Below, one piece after another: positions 7,008-14,740 of a stretch of 64,000 nucleotides of DNA. The stretch's first letter is position 1; each line of letters starts with the position of its first letter. The notes under the pieces were generated by a model. The model was given only the letters and a program-made list of their open reading frames with translations, searched no databases and was not told the DNA's origin. Both the position numbers and the translations under genes were made by a program. This stretch comes from CAYLHS01 sp964594235 (GTDB lineage: Bacteria; Actinomycetota; Acidimicrobiia; Spongiisociales; UBA4744), in contig CAZQMF010000001.1 in assembly GCA_964594235.1 (NCBI GenBank), positions 43,805 through 107,804 on the forward strand, in the 5' to 3' direction.

Positions 7008-8492
7008 ATGAGTCCCGGTCGCAACAGCGAGCATCTCACGGTACTTGGCACGGAAACCGAGTTTGGCATCACCATCAAGGGACGCACCCACGACAGTGCC
7101 GTGCTCTCATCAGGGCTGGTCGTACAGTCCTCGCCAGACGGGATCCCTGTTCGGTGGTCGCTCACCGAGGAGTCGCCGGGTCGGGATGCCCGTGGCAGGC
7201 GCTTCACGGTCCCTGTCGATGTGGATCCCGAAGCGCTCAACGCGCTCCTCCCGAACGGCGCCCGTCTCTACGTAGACCACGCCCACCCCGAGTACTCGAC
7301 GCCCGAGTGTTTGGGGGCACGGCAGGCTGCCTTGCACGACAAGGCAGGGGAGCTGGCCCTTGCTCGTGCCGCCCGAAACACGCAGGGTCTCTTGTCGCCA
7401 GGAGAGACGGTGTCGATCTACAAGAACAACAGCGACGGGAAAGGCAACTCGTACGGCGCCCACGAGAACTACCTGATCGACCGTGCGGTCCCGTTCGTCG
7501 ACATCATCGACTACCTCACCACATTCCTGGTGACACGGCAGATCTTCACCGGCTCGGGCAAGGTCGGCTCGGAGAACGGCCGGCCGGCAGTCCCATACCA
7601 GGTGAGCCAGCGCGCCGACTTCTTCGAGACACGCGTCGGACTCGAGACCACGATCCGCCGTCCGATCATCAACACACGTGACGAACCTCACAGCGACCCC
7701 GATCGATTCCGGCGGCTTCACGTCATCATCGGAGACGCAAACCGTTCGGAGCCCCAAACCTTCCTCAAGCTCGGGGCAACGGCACTGCTGCTCGCTGCCA
7801 TCGAGGATCATGCACTGCCCGACAGGCTGGAACTCGACGATCCAGTGAGGGCCACGTGGGAGGTCAGTCACGACCCGGAACTGGGTCACCGACTTCGACT
7901 GGCGGATGGGTCGTCTGCGACGGCCCTCGAACTTCAGTGGCAGTACCTCGACTGGTTGAGCAAGTACGCAGAAGCGGCGTCACGCCCTGACGAGGGAGTC
8001 CTCGATCTGTGGCGGGGAGTGCTCGAAGACCTGGAGATCGACCCTCTGCGCACAGCAGACCGCCTCGACTGGACGTCCAAGCTTCGGATCATGGAGGCGT
8101 ACCAGGCCCGCGAGAACATAGGCTGGGACCATGCGCGAATCCGGGCCCTCGACCTTCAATTCCACGATGTGGACCCGGCCAAGGGACTCTACGACCGGTT
8201 GGTGTCGAGGGGATCCGTTGTCCGGCTCTTCGATGACCGCCAGGTCGCAGCAGCGCTCCAAGAGCCGCCAGGCGAAACGAGGGCGTACTTTCGCGGTATG
8301 TGCGTTCGCAAGTTCGGGTCCTCGATCATGTCTGCCAACTGGGATTCGTTGGTCTTCGACACGGGTGAAGCCACATACAAGCGGGTGCCTATGATGGATC
8401 CCCTGAGGGGCAACGCACGGCGCGTGGGCACCGTGATCGATACCTCGAAGGACGTCGCGTCGCTGATCGACGCACTAGGAAGCGGACAATGA
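7008..8492 (+). CDS. dop: Depupylase/Pup deamidase Dop
   Basis: This encodes 494 residues from ATG 7008, 7 bp after arc. It is a carboxylate-amine ligase-like (glutamine-synthetase fold) protein with the nucleotide-binding motif GTETEFGI, the Glu-rich metal motif HPEYSTPEC, and KNNSDGKGNSYG. Between these lies an approximately 40-residue insertion (residues about 28-65) that is the Dop-specific loop missing from PafA. Dop removes Pup from substrates and, in species whose Pup ends in Gln, converts that Gln to Glu. The Pup here already ends in Glu, so only depupylation should be required. Its stop overlaps the pup start (ATGA). Confidence 0.96.
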   Translation: MSPGRNSEHLTVLGTETEFGITIKGRTHDSAVLSSGLVVQSSPDGIPVRWSLTEESPGRDARGRRFTVPVDVDPEALNALLPNGARLYVDHAHPEYSTPECLGARQAALHDKAGELALARAARNTQGLLSPGETVSIYKNNSDGKGNSYGAHENYLIDRAVPFVDIIDYLTTFLVTRQIFTGSGKVGSENGRPAVPYQVSQRADFFETRVGLETTIRRPIINTRDEPHSDPDRFRRLHVIIGDANRSEPQTFLKLGATALLLAAIEDHALPDRLELDDPVRATWEVSHDPELGHRLRLADGSSATALELQWQYLDWLSKYAEAASRPDEGVLDLWRGVLEDLEIDPLRTADRLDWTSKLRIMEAYQARENIGWDHARIRALDLQFHDVDPAKGLYDRLVSRGSVVRLFDDRQVAAALQEPPGETRAYFRGMCVRKFGSSIMSANWDSLVFDTGEATYKRVPMMDPLRGNARRVGTVIDTSKDVASLIDALGSGQ

Positions 8493-8668
8493 AAGAACAG
8501 AGTCGGAAGACGCATCCCGAAGAAGAACAGGTTCCTGAACAGGACATCCCGACGACGCCGCAAGCCGATACCGGCGATCTGGACGACCTTCTCGACGAGA
8601 TCGACGAAGTCCTGGAGGAGAACGCCGAAGAGTTCGTCAGAAACTACGTGCAGAAGGGTGGAGAGTGA
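8489..8668 (+). CDS. pup: Prokaryotic ubiquitin-like protein Pup, ending in Gly-Gly-Glu
   Basis: This encodes 59 residues, with ATG at 8489 overlapping the dop stop and TGA at 8666-8668 overlapping prcB. It is highly acidic and probably disordered at the N-terminus (KEQSRKTHPEEEQ), with a helical segment DDLLDEIDEVLEENAEEFVR that is the ARC coiled-coil-binding region, and the C-terminus YVQKGGE. The terminal residue is Glu, so Pup can be ligated by PafA through its gamma-carboxylate without prior deamidation; mycobacterial Pup ends in Gln. Just under 60 residues, it is easily missed, but position and motif leave little doubt. Confidence 0.97.
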   Translation: MKEQSRKTHPEEEQVPEQDIPTTPQADTGDLDDLLDEIDEVLEENAEEFVRNYVQKGGE

Positions 8669-9426
8669 TGGAACGTCCCACCTCCAGCTTCACCGACCTT
8701 CTCGAATCGCTCGGTCTGGAGCCCAAGTGGAACCTTCCCGAAGGGAGAGGAACGCTGGAGGTCCCAATCGCGACCACCGTTCTGGCACTGACGTTCGTCG
8801 ACGGCGTCGTGATGGTGGGTGACCGGCAGGCGACCGAGGGCCACCTCGTGGCGCACAGACTCATCCGGAAGGTGTTCGAGGCCGACCGATTCTCAGCCGT
8901 GGCCATCTCGGGGACGGCGGGTATCGCCGTCGATCTCGTTCGTCTCTTTCAAACCGAGCTCGAGCACTACGAGAAGCTCGAAGGCACGAGGCTCAGCCTG
9001 GAAGGCAAAGCCACGTACCTCGGTCGAATGGTCCGACAACAGCTCCCCCTCGCATTCCAGGGTCTCGTCGTGATTCCACTGTTCGCTGGGTATGACGAGA
9101 GCGACAAGGTTGGTCGCCTCTACACATACGATGTCGTCGGAGGCCGGTACGAGGAACGCGAGTACGGTGCGACCGGTTCGGGTGCGAGGGACGCCAAGGC
9201 GTACCTGCGCTCGGCGTACAGAGCCGACCTCGACGAGAGCGGCGCACTCGAGGCGGGGGTACGTGCACTCGTCGCCGCCGCGGAGGTCGACACGGCTACC
9301 GGAGGACCGGACCTGGCCAGAGGAATCCTGCCGAACGTCGTGACCGTCACCGAGCGAGGGTTCGAGAACGTCGACGAGGAGGTTGTGAGGGATCTCGCGT
9401 CAGCAGCGTTGGAGGTCATCCGATGA
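8668..9426 (+). CDS. prcB: 20S proteasome beta subunit PrcB
   Basis: This encodes 252 residues from ATG 8668 (GTG 8665 is also possible). An approximately 35-residue propeptide precedes the mature start: PIATTVLALTF, with Thr36 the expected catalytic N-terminal nucleophile. Asp in GDRQAT and Lys in HRLIRKVFEAD match the catalytic Asp17/Lys33 positions. The residue before the cleavage site is Ala instead of the more usual Gly. The mature subunit forms the two inner rings of the 20S core. Start and stop overlap neighbours pup and prcA, as expected for a stoichiometric complex. Confidence 0.96.
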   Translation: MERPTSSFTDLLESLGLEPKWNLPEGRGTLEVPIATTVLALTFVDGVVMVGDRQATEGHLVAHRLIRKVFEADRFSAVAISGTAGIAVDLVRLFQTELEHYEKLEGTRLSLEGKATYLGRMVRQQLPLAFQGLVVIPLFAGYDESDKVGRLYTYDVVGGRYEEREYGATGSGARDAKAYLRSAYRADLDESGALEAGVRALVAAAEVDTATGGPDLARGILPNVVTVTERGFENVDEEVVRDLASAALEVIR

Positions 9427-10097
9427 GTTTGCCGTTCTACGTTCCACCTGAACAGCTCGTCAAGGACCGCGCCGAGTTCGCTCGGAAAGGAATTGCGCGT
9501 GGCCGTTCTATCGTCGCGATCGAGTACGACCAGGGCATCCTGATTCTCGCGGAGAATCCGAGCGACACACTGCACAAGATCAGCGAGATCTACGACAGGG
9601 TCGCGTTCGCAGGGGTCGGCAAGTTCAACGAGTTCGAGAGTCTCCGAGTTGCCGGAACACGCAACGCAGACCTTCGAGGCTACCTCTACAGCAGGTCCGA
9701 CGTGAACGCGAAAACCCTGGCCAACGCGTTCTCCCAAACGCTCGGCAACATCTTCACACATGAAGTGAAACCGTTTGAAGTGGAGATCCTCGTCGCCGAG
9801 CTCGGCATCAACGATGTCCCGAACCACCTCTACCGCGTCACCTATGACGGGACGCTTTCCGATGAACGGTCCGTCTGCGCGATCGGTGGGCAGTCAGAGG
9901 CGCTCGACGAGTTGCTGCGTGGAGCGTCGTTCACCCCGAAGCCGCTGGAGACGACCATTCGCCGGGTCGCAGAGGTATTCGGCCAGGTTCTCGACCGGGA
10001 CATCGATGGCTGGGAAGCCGCGGTGTTGGACGGTACGGAGAGCCGCCGAACGTTCCGGCGGCTCTCGGACGCCGACGTGGCTGCCGCGCTCTCCTGA
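9423..10097 (+). CDS. prcA: 20S proteasome alpha subunit PrcA
   Basis: This encodes 224 residues and starts within the prcB stop (ATGA). The N-terminus MSLPFYVPPEQLVKDRAEFA followed by RKGIARGRSIVAIEY matches the gating N-terminus and H0/S1 elements of actinobacterial alpha subunits; AENPS and YDRVAFAGVGKFNEF are family blocks. There is no catalytic Thr, as expected. The alpha rings cap the PrcB rings and receive the ARC C-terminal motif. Length is slightly shorter than mycobacterial PrcA because the acidic tail is reduced. Confidence 0.96.
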   Translation: MSLPFYVPPEQLVKDRAEFARKGIARGRSIVAIEYDQGILILAENPSDTLHKISEIYDRVAFAGVGKFNEFESLRVAGTRNADLRGYLYSRSDVNAKTLANAFSQTLGNIFTHEVKPFEVEILVAELGINDVPNHLYRVTYDGTLSDERSVCAIGGQSEALDELLRGASFTPKPLETTIRRVAEVFGQVLDRDIDGWEAAVLDGTESRRTFRRLSDADVAAALS

Positions 10098-10107
10098 CGG
10101 GGCGGCG

Positions 10108-10113
10108 TACGCT
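10108..10113 (+). promoter_or_regulatory. Candidate -10 element for leaderless pafA mRNA
   Basis: TACGCT lies 6 nt upstream of the pafA ATG at 10120. A TANNNT hexamer about 7 nt before a start codon is the usual mark of leaderless transcription in actinobacteria. It sits in the 22-bp gap after prcA, implying pafA can be transcribed independently of the proteasome operon. Confidence 0.4.
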
Positions 10114-10119
10114 GAGTCG

Positions 10120-11475
10120 ATGCAGCGCCGCATCTACGGACTGGAGACCGAATACGGGGTCACGTGCACCCTCAGAGGGCAGCGGAGGCTGAGTCCCGAT
10201 GAAGCCGCCCGATATCTGTTCCGCAGGGTGGTGAGCTGGGGCAGATCCTCGAATGTCTTTCTGGAGAACGGCGCCCGGCTGTACCTCGACGTCGGGAGTC
10301 ATCCCGAGTACGCAACACCCGAGTGCGACACCATCGGTGACCTGGTTGCAGCGGACAAGGCGGGTGAGCGGGTGCTGCACGAGCTCGTCGGCGAAGCTCA
10401 AACACGGCTCGGAGAAGAAGGGATCTCCGGCGAGATCTTCCTGTTCAAGAACAACACCGACTCGGCAGGCAACTCCTACGGCTGTCATGAGAACTACCTC
10501 GTGAAACGGGAAGCGAACTTCGCAGCGACGATCGATGCACTCCTTCCGTTTCTGGTGACACGACAGATCTACTCAGGGGCTGGGAAGTTGCTGCGTACGG
10601 CGCGTGGGGTTCGCTTCACGATCTCACAGCGTGCCGAGCACGTCTGGGAAGGCGTGTCGTCGGCGACGACGCGCAGCCGGCCGATCGTCAACACGCGAGA
10701 CGAACCCCACGCCGATGCAGCCCTGTTTCGGCGACTGCACGTGATCGCAGGCGACTCGAACATGTCAGAGCTGGTCACCTACGTGAAGGTCGGTGTCGTG
10801 GGTGCGCTGCTCCAGATGCTCGAAGACGGCAAGACGTTCAGAGCGCTGGATCTCGAAAATCCGATCAGGGCGATCAGAGAGATCAGCGCCGACCCAACGT
10901 GTAGACGGCGGGTTCGGCTGGCCAACGGCCGTGAGCTGTCTGCACTCGACATCCAGTGGGAGTATCTCGACGAGGCATCCCGCTACGGCAGACTCCATGG
11001 GTTCCCCCCGTCGATCGAAACGGCGATCCGCTACTGGGAGCAGATGCTGGTCGGCATCGAGCAGGATCCGATGTCGCTCGGCGATCAACTCGACTGGGTG
11101 GCGAAGTGGCAGCTGATCGAGGCATACCGAAGCCGTCACGAGCTCTCACTGTCGGATCCGAAGCTTGCGATGATGGACCTCGCGTACCACGACATCGACC
11201 CCGGTCGTGGTCTCTATCACCTCTTGGCGCGCACCGGGCGCATGCGTCGAGCAGTCGCCGACGAGGCTATCGAACGAGCCCGGCTGGAACCTCCGGCGAC
11301 CACTCGGGCCAGATTGCGCGGGACTTTCATCAAGGCTGCGAAGGCCGCCGGTCGTGACTTCACCGTCGACTGGGTGCACTTGAAGCTCAACGACCAGGCG
11401 AAACGGACCATCCTCTGCAAGGACCCGTTCGTGCACACCGACCGACGAGTAGAGAGGCTGATCGAGGGCCTCTGA
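10120..11475 (+). CDS. pafA: Pup-protein ligase PafA
   Basis: This encodes 451 residues from ATG 10120; upstream in-frame sequence lies inside prcA. The glutamine-synthetase-like core shows GLETEYGV, FLENGARLYLD, SHPEYATPEC, KNNTDSAGNSYG and VNTRDEPHAD, all shared with Dop but without the Dop loop. PafA phosphorylates the Pup C-terminal Glu with ATP and attaches it to substrate lysines. Length matches the family (about 450). Being next to prcA and before pafBC reproduces the compact arrangement of the system. Confidence 0.97.
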   Translation: MQRRIYGLETEYGVTCTLRGQRRLSPDEAARYLFRRVVSWGRSSNVFLENGARLYLDVGSHPEYATPECDTIGDLVAADKAGERVLHELVGEAQTRLGEEGISGEIFLFKNNTDSAGNSYGCHENYLVKREANFAATIDALLPFLVTRQIYSGAGKLLRTARGVRFTISQRAEHVWEGVSSATTRSRPIVNTRDEPHADAALFRRLHVIAGDSNMSELVTYVKVGVVGALLQMLEDGKTFRALDLENPIRAIREISADPTCRRRVRLANGRELSALDIQWEYLDEASRYGRLHGFPPSIETAIRYWEQMLVGIEQDPMSLGDQLDWVAKWQLIEAYRSRHELSLSDPKLAMMDLAYHDIDPGRGLYHLLARTGRMRRAVADEAIERARLEPPATTRARLRGTFIKAAKAAGRDFTVDWVHLKLNDQAKRTILCKDPFVHTDRRVERLIEGL

Positions 11476-11521
11476 CAGGGTGCTTCAAAGGGGGTCGGCG
11501 TACTCCTACAGTTGCCTAGGC

Positions 11522-12427
11522 ATGCGACGCGTCATCGAACGGCTCCTCAATCTGCTCGCCTTCTTGCTCACCGCGGAGCGACCCGTGACCGCTGAGGAGA
11601 TTCGCATGACGGTCGCCGGGTATGCAAAGGAATCCGACGAGGCGTTCCACAGGATGTTCGAGCGTGACAAGGCGCTCCTTCGGCGGATGGGTATACCGCT
11701 CGAGCTCAAGGCGACCGATGCCTGGGAGGTCGAGTATGGCTACGCACTGCATCCAGACGAGTATCAGCTACCGGATCCCGATCTCAACGACGAGGAACGG
11801 GCGGCGTTGTGGCTTGCAGCCCAGGTTGTGCGACTCGGTGGACAACCAGCCGGACCGGACGCACTGCTCAAGCTGGGAGGTCTGATGGCCGGGGGAGGTG
11901 AGCCGCTCGCCGCAGATCTCGGATTGGAAACAGGCGATCTGGAGACCGCATTCCACGCTGCGACCGAACGGAGAAAGCTGTCGTTCGACTATCACGGCCG
12001 CACGCGGACCGTGGAACCCATGGGCATCCTTCACCAGCGGGGACACTGGTACCTGGTTGCCTTCGAGGGGGGTGTGCAGCGATCCTTCAGGATCGACAAG
12101 GCCACGCGACTCATCCTGGGAGCGGAAGCTGGAGCGTTCACTCGGCCAAGGGAATTCCGTCTCCGCGACGCGGTGCCCGTCGACCCGTGGGCCATCGGGG
12201 AGGCGGACGTCGTAGCCAAGGTGGTATTCGATCCCGACGCAGCGTGGTGGGCCAGGCGGCAACTCACCGGTGAGGTCGTCGAACTCGATGATGGCTCTCT
12301 CGAGGCAAGTGTCATCGTCGCCAACCCCGATGCGTTCATCGGGTGGCTGTTGAGCTTCGAGGACAAGGCCGAGATCATCGAACCCCCAGAACTCAGGGCG
12401 GCGCTCATCGAACGGGTGCGGCAGTGA
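11522..12427 (+). CDS. pafB: WYL-domain transcriptional regulator PafB
   Basis: This encodes 301 residues from ATG 11522 (MRRVIERLLNLLAFLLTAER); an upstream extension to 11480 reads through the intergenic sequence and is not favoured. An N-terminal winged helix (about 1-75) is followed by a WYL domain (GRTRTVEPMGILHQRGHWYLVAFE, and RSFRIDKATRL) and a C-terminal WCX extension. With PafC it forms the PafBC activator of the LexA-independent DNA-damage response in mycobacteria. Its stop overlaps pafC. TACAGT at 11507-11512 may be a -10 element, since the gap after pafA is 46 bp. Confidence 0.93.
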   Translation: MRRVIERLLNLLAFLLTAERPVTAEEIRMTVAGYAKESDEAFHRMFERDKALLRRMGIPLELKATDAWEVEYGYALHPDEYQLPDPDLNDEERAALWLAAQVVRLGGQPAGPDALLKLGGLMAGGGEPLAADLGLETGDLETAFHAATERRKLSFDYHGRTRTVEPMGILHQRGHWYLVAFEGGVQRSFRIDKATRLILGAEAGAFTRPREFRLRDAVPVDPWAIGEADVVAKVVFDPDAAWWARRQLTGEVVELDDGSLEASVIVANPDAFIGWLLSFEDKAEIIEPPELRAALIERVRQ

Positions 12428-13341
12428 GTAGGACGGCACAGCGCCTCACACGGATCCTCTCGATGGTCCCATGGGTGATCGCTCATCCGGGAGCGACCGT
12501 CACGGAGGTGTGCGAACGATTCGGCTACACGAGAGACGAGCTGATCGCGGACCTCAACCTGGTGTTCGTCTGCGGACTGCCGGGGTATGGACCCGGAGAT
12601 CTGATGGTCGCATATGTCGAGGACGACGAGGTCGTCATCGACATGGCCGACTACTTCTCACGCGCATTGCGTCTGAGCATGTCGGAAGCGCTTGCTCTGC
12701 TGGCCGCGGCAGAGACCCTCATGGCGACCAACCAGGCGCCTCCCGCACTCCGGAGCGCTGTGGAGAAGCTCACACGGGTGCTCGGCATCGAGGCGGACGA
12801 GACCATCGCAATCGAGATGGACAGCGAGAGCGCGAGTGTCACCACTCTGCGCTCTGCGGCCGCCGAGGGCCGAGTCGTCGATCTCACCTACACGTCACTC
12901 GGCAAAGGAGAGACCACCAGGAGACTGATCGAGCCTTGGTCGGTATTCACAACGTTGGGCAACTGGTATGTGTCCGCCTACTGCAGGACCGCACAGGCAG
13001 AGCGGGTGTTTCGCATAGATCGGATCCGTTCCGTGGGGGCGACGGGGGAGCGCTTCACCCCCAACCCAGACCCTCCTGCGCCCGTCGTTCGATACACGCC
13101 GTCCGAGGACGATGTGCACGCGACGATTCGCCTCGAACCGCGCGCCGCCTGGGTTGCCGACTACTACCCGGTGGACGTGATACACGCCGATCCTCTCACG
13201 ATTCGCTTCTCGACGTCGGATCCCGGTGTCGCCGCCAGGCTGCTGGTCCGGCTGGGTGGTGACGCCGTGCTGCTGGAGGGTCCCGAAGTCGCCGATGCGA
13301 CCGTCTCACTGCGACGCCGCATCCTCACTAGATACGTGTGA
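12424..13341 (+). CDS. pafC: WYL-domain transcriptional regulator PafC
   Basis: This encodes 305 residues from GTG 12424, overlapping the pafB stop (GTGA). It has the same fold order as PafB: winged helix (SRTAQRLTRILSMVPWVIAH), central WYL domain (RLIEPWSVFTTLGNWYVSAY; RVFRIDRIRS) and a WCX-like C-terminus. PafB and PafC are separate here, whereas some actinobacteria fuse them. The heterodimer senses DNA damage and activates recA and other repair genes with the housekeeping sigma factor. Nothing shows a PafBC operator inside this window. Confidence 0.93.
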   Translation: MSRTAQRLTRILSMVPWVIAHPGATVTEVCERFGYTRDELIADLNLVFVCGLPGYGPGDLMVAYVEDDEVVIDMADYFSRALRLSMSEALALLAAAETLMATNQAPPALRSAVEKLTRVLGIEADETIAIEMDSESASVTTLRSAAAEGRVVDLTYTSLGKGETTRRLIEPWSVFTTLGNWYVSAYCRTAQAERVFRIDRIRSVGATGERFTPNPDPPAPVVRYTPSEDDVHATIRLEPRAAWVADYYPVDVIHADPLTIRFSTSDPGVAARLLVRLGGDAVLLEGPEVADATVSLRRRILTRYV

Positions 13342-13417
13342 CCATTTCGTATTAGTCACTACAGGGCGCCGCCGAGGGGGCCGATACACGAGTCATGAAC
13401 GGTGAGCGGAGCGCCGA

Positions 13418-13711
13418 ATGACCACTATCAAGACAACGTGTCAACACTGCGGTGACATAGAACTGCACCCCGACGATCTCGCACTAGAGCTGGATCCGAC
13501 GGGGGATGAGGGCAGCTATCTGTTCGTGTGCCCCGGATGTGGTGACCTGCAGCGTCGCCCGGCAAACAACCGGGTTGTGAACGTTCTGCTCGCAACCGGC
13601 GTCAGCTACGACGTGGTCGTGCCGGAACCCGGACCGATCACCAACGAGGAGATCGCCCGGTTCGTCGAGGCTCTCGACCGTGAAGAGGAGTTCTGGAGGA
13701 TGCTCGCCTAG
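13418..13711 (+). CDS. Zinc-ribbon protein of unknown function
   Basis: This encodes 97 residues. Residues 8-11 (CQHC) and about 38-41 (CPGC) form a four-cysteine zinc ribbon; the rest is acidic with a helical C-terminus (TNEEIARFVEALDREEEFW). It lies between pafC and tatA, separated from both by short spacers, and could be co-expressed with either. No named family is recognised. Similar small zinc-ribbon proteins occur beside tat or proteasome genes in other actinobacteria as far as I recall, but I cannot confirm that here. Confidence 0.75.
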   Translation: MTTIKTTCQHCGDIELHPDDLALELDPTGDEGSYLFVCPGCGDLQRRPANNRVVNVLLATGVSYDVVVPEPGPITNEEIARFVEALDREEEFWRMLA

Positions 13712-13749
13712 TAACGCTCGGGCGATCCCATCCCTAACATGAGAGCCTT

Positions 13750-14034
13750 GTGCTCTTCGATGTCAGCCCTTCCGAACTGATCGTGATCCTTCTCGTAGCT
13801 TTGATCGTGTTCGGGCCGAAACGGCTTCCCGAAATGGCCAAGAAACTCTCGTCGATCGTGCGCGATATCCAGGGCGCTGCCGGAGAGCTGCAACGAGGAC
13901 TCGAGACGGAAGTCCGGGAGCTGACCGATCCCATCAGAGACGCTACGAAACCACTTCGAGAACTCACGGCCCAACCGGACCCAGACTCCCAGGAACACCC
14001 CACTCCCAAGGACACACGTCCCGAAGATGAGTGA
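13750..14034 (+). CDS. tatA: Sec-independent translocase subunit TatA/TatB
   Basis: This encodes 94 residues from GTG 13750. One N-terminal transmembrane helix (SPSELIVILLVALIVFGPKR) ends in the conserved FGPKRLPE hinge. An amphipathic helix (EMAKKLSSIVRDIQGAAGEL) and a polar, proline-rich tail (QEHPTPKDTRPEDE) follow. TatA forms the twin-arginine export pore; TatB is the receptor partner. The length and FGP hinge fit TatA, while the Glu after SPS is also seen in TatB, so assignment within the family is open. Its end overlaps tatC by 8 bp. Confidence 0.88.
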   Translation: MLFDVSPSELIVILLVALIVFGPKRLPEMAKKLSSIVRDIQGAAGELQRGLETEVRELTDPIRDATKPLRELTAQPDPDSQEHPTPKDTRPEDE

Positions 14035-14740
14035 GGACACGCCGCGTTCGGTCGTCGAGCATCTCGAGGAGCTTCGGTGGAGGCTCGTGAAAAGCGCAAT
14101 CGCGATCGTGATCGGCGCGGTCGTCGCATTCGTCTTTCGTGAGTGGATCTTCGATGTCCTCGCCCGGCCATATCGCCTCGCACTCCCCGGACAGGACCTG
14201 AACCAGTTCGAGGTGACGGAAGGCTTCTCGGTCGCGATGAGGCTGTCGATGTTTGGGGGTCTTTTCCTCGCAAGCCCCGTGCTCTTCTACCAGGTGTGGG
14301 CCTTCATCAACCCTGCTCTCACCAAACGGGAACGTAAGTGGACCGTTCCTATCGTCGCCGCGCTGGTCGTGCTGTTCTCTGCCGGTGTCTTGTTCGGCTA
14401 CTACATCCTCCCGAGAGGGTTGGTGTTCCTCCTCGGGATCCAGCCTGGACTCAACGCGGTGATCGGCGCGTCGGACTACTTCGGTCTCGCATTGCGTTTC
14501 CTGCTGGTGTTCGGCATCGCTTTCGAGTTCCCGGTGTTCATCTTTGCTGCGGCCGCTGTCGGCCTCGTGTCATCTGAGAAACTCGGTCAGGGTCGACGGT
14601 GGGCCGTCTTGATCATCGTCGTCGTCGGGGCCGTCGTGACCCCGACAGGGGACCCCTTGACGCTCACTGCTCTCTCGGTTCCGCTCTATCTGCTGTATGA
14701 GGCGACCATCTGGGTCGTCAAGTTCACCCTCCACAAATGA
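14027..14740 (+). CDS. tatC: Sec-independent translocase subunit TatC
   Basis: This encodes 237 residues with six transmembrane helices. The signature N-terminus VVEHLEELRWRLVKS carries the Glu used to recognise the twin-arginine signal. Periplasmic-loop and TM3 blocks FSVAMRLSMFGGLFLASPVL and YQVWAFINPALTKRERK are canonical. TatC is the receptor core for folded proteins exported with TatA/B. It overlaps both tatA and helY, an order (tatA-tatC-helY) conserved in Mycobacterium downstream of pafC. Confidence 0.96.
   Translation: MSEDTPRSVVEHLEELRWRLVKSAIAIVIGAVVAFVFREWIFDVLARPYRLALPGQDLNQFEVTEGFSVAMRLSMFGGLFLASPVLFYQVWAFINPALTKRERKWTVPIVAALVVLFSAGVLFGYYILPRGLVFLLGIQPGLNAVIGASDYFGLALRFLLVFGIAFEFPVFIFAAAAVGLVSSEKLGQGRRWAVLIIVVVGAVVTPTGDPLTLTALSVPLYLLYEATIWVVKFTLHK

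Noticed and set aside
11476..11521. PafBC-type damage promoter motif before pafB
   Set aside because: I looked for TTGTC followed about 8-12 bases later by TANNNT here and upstream of pafA, pyrG and the MEMO gene; only the -10-like part is present.
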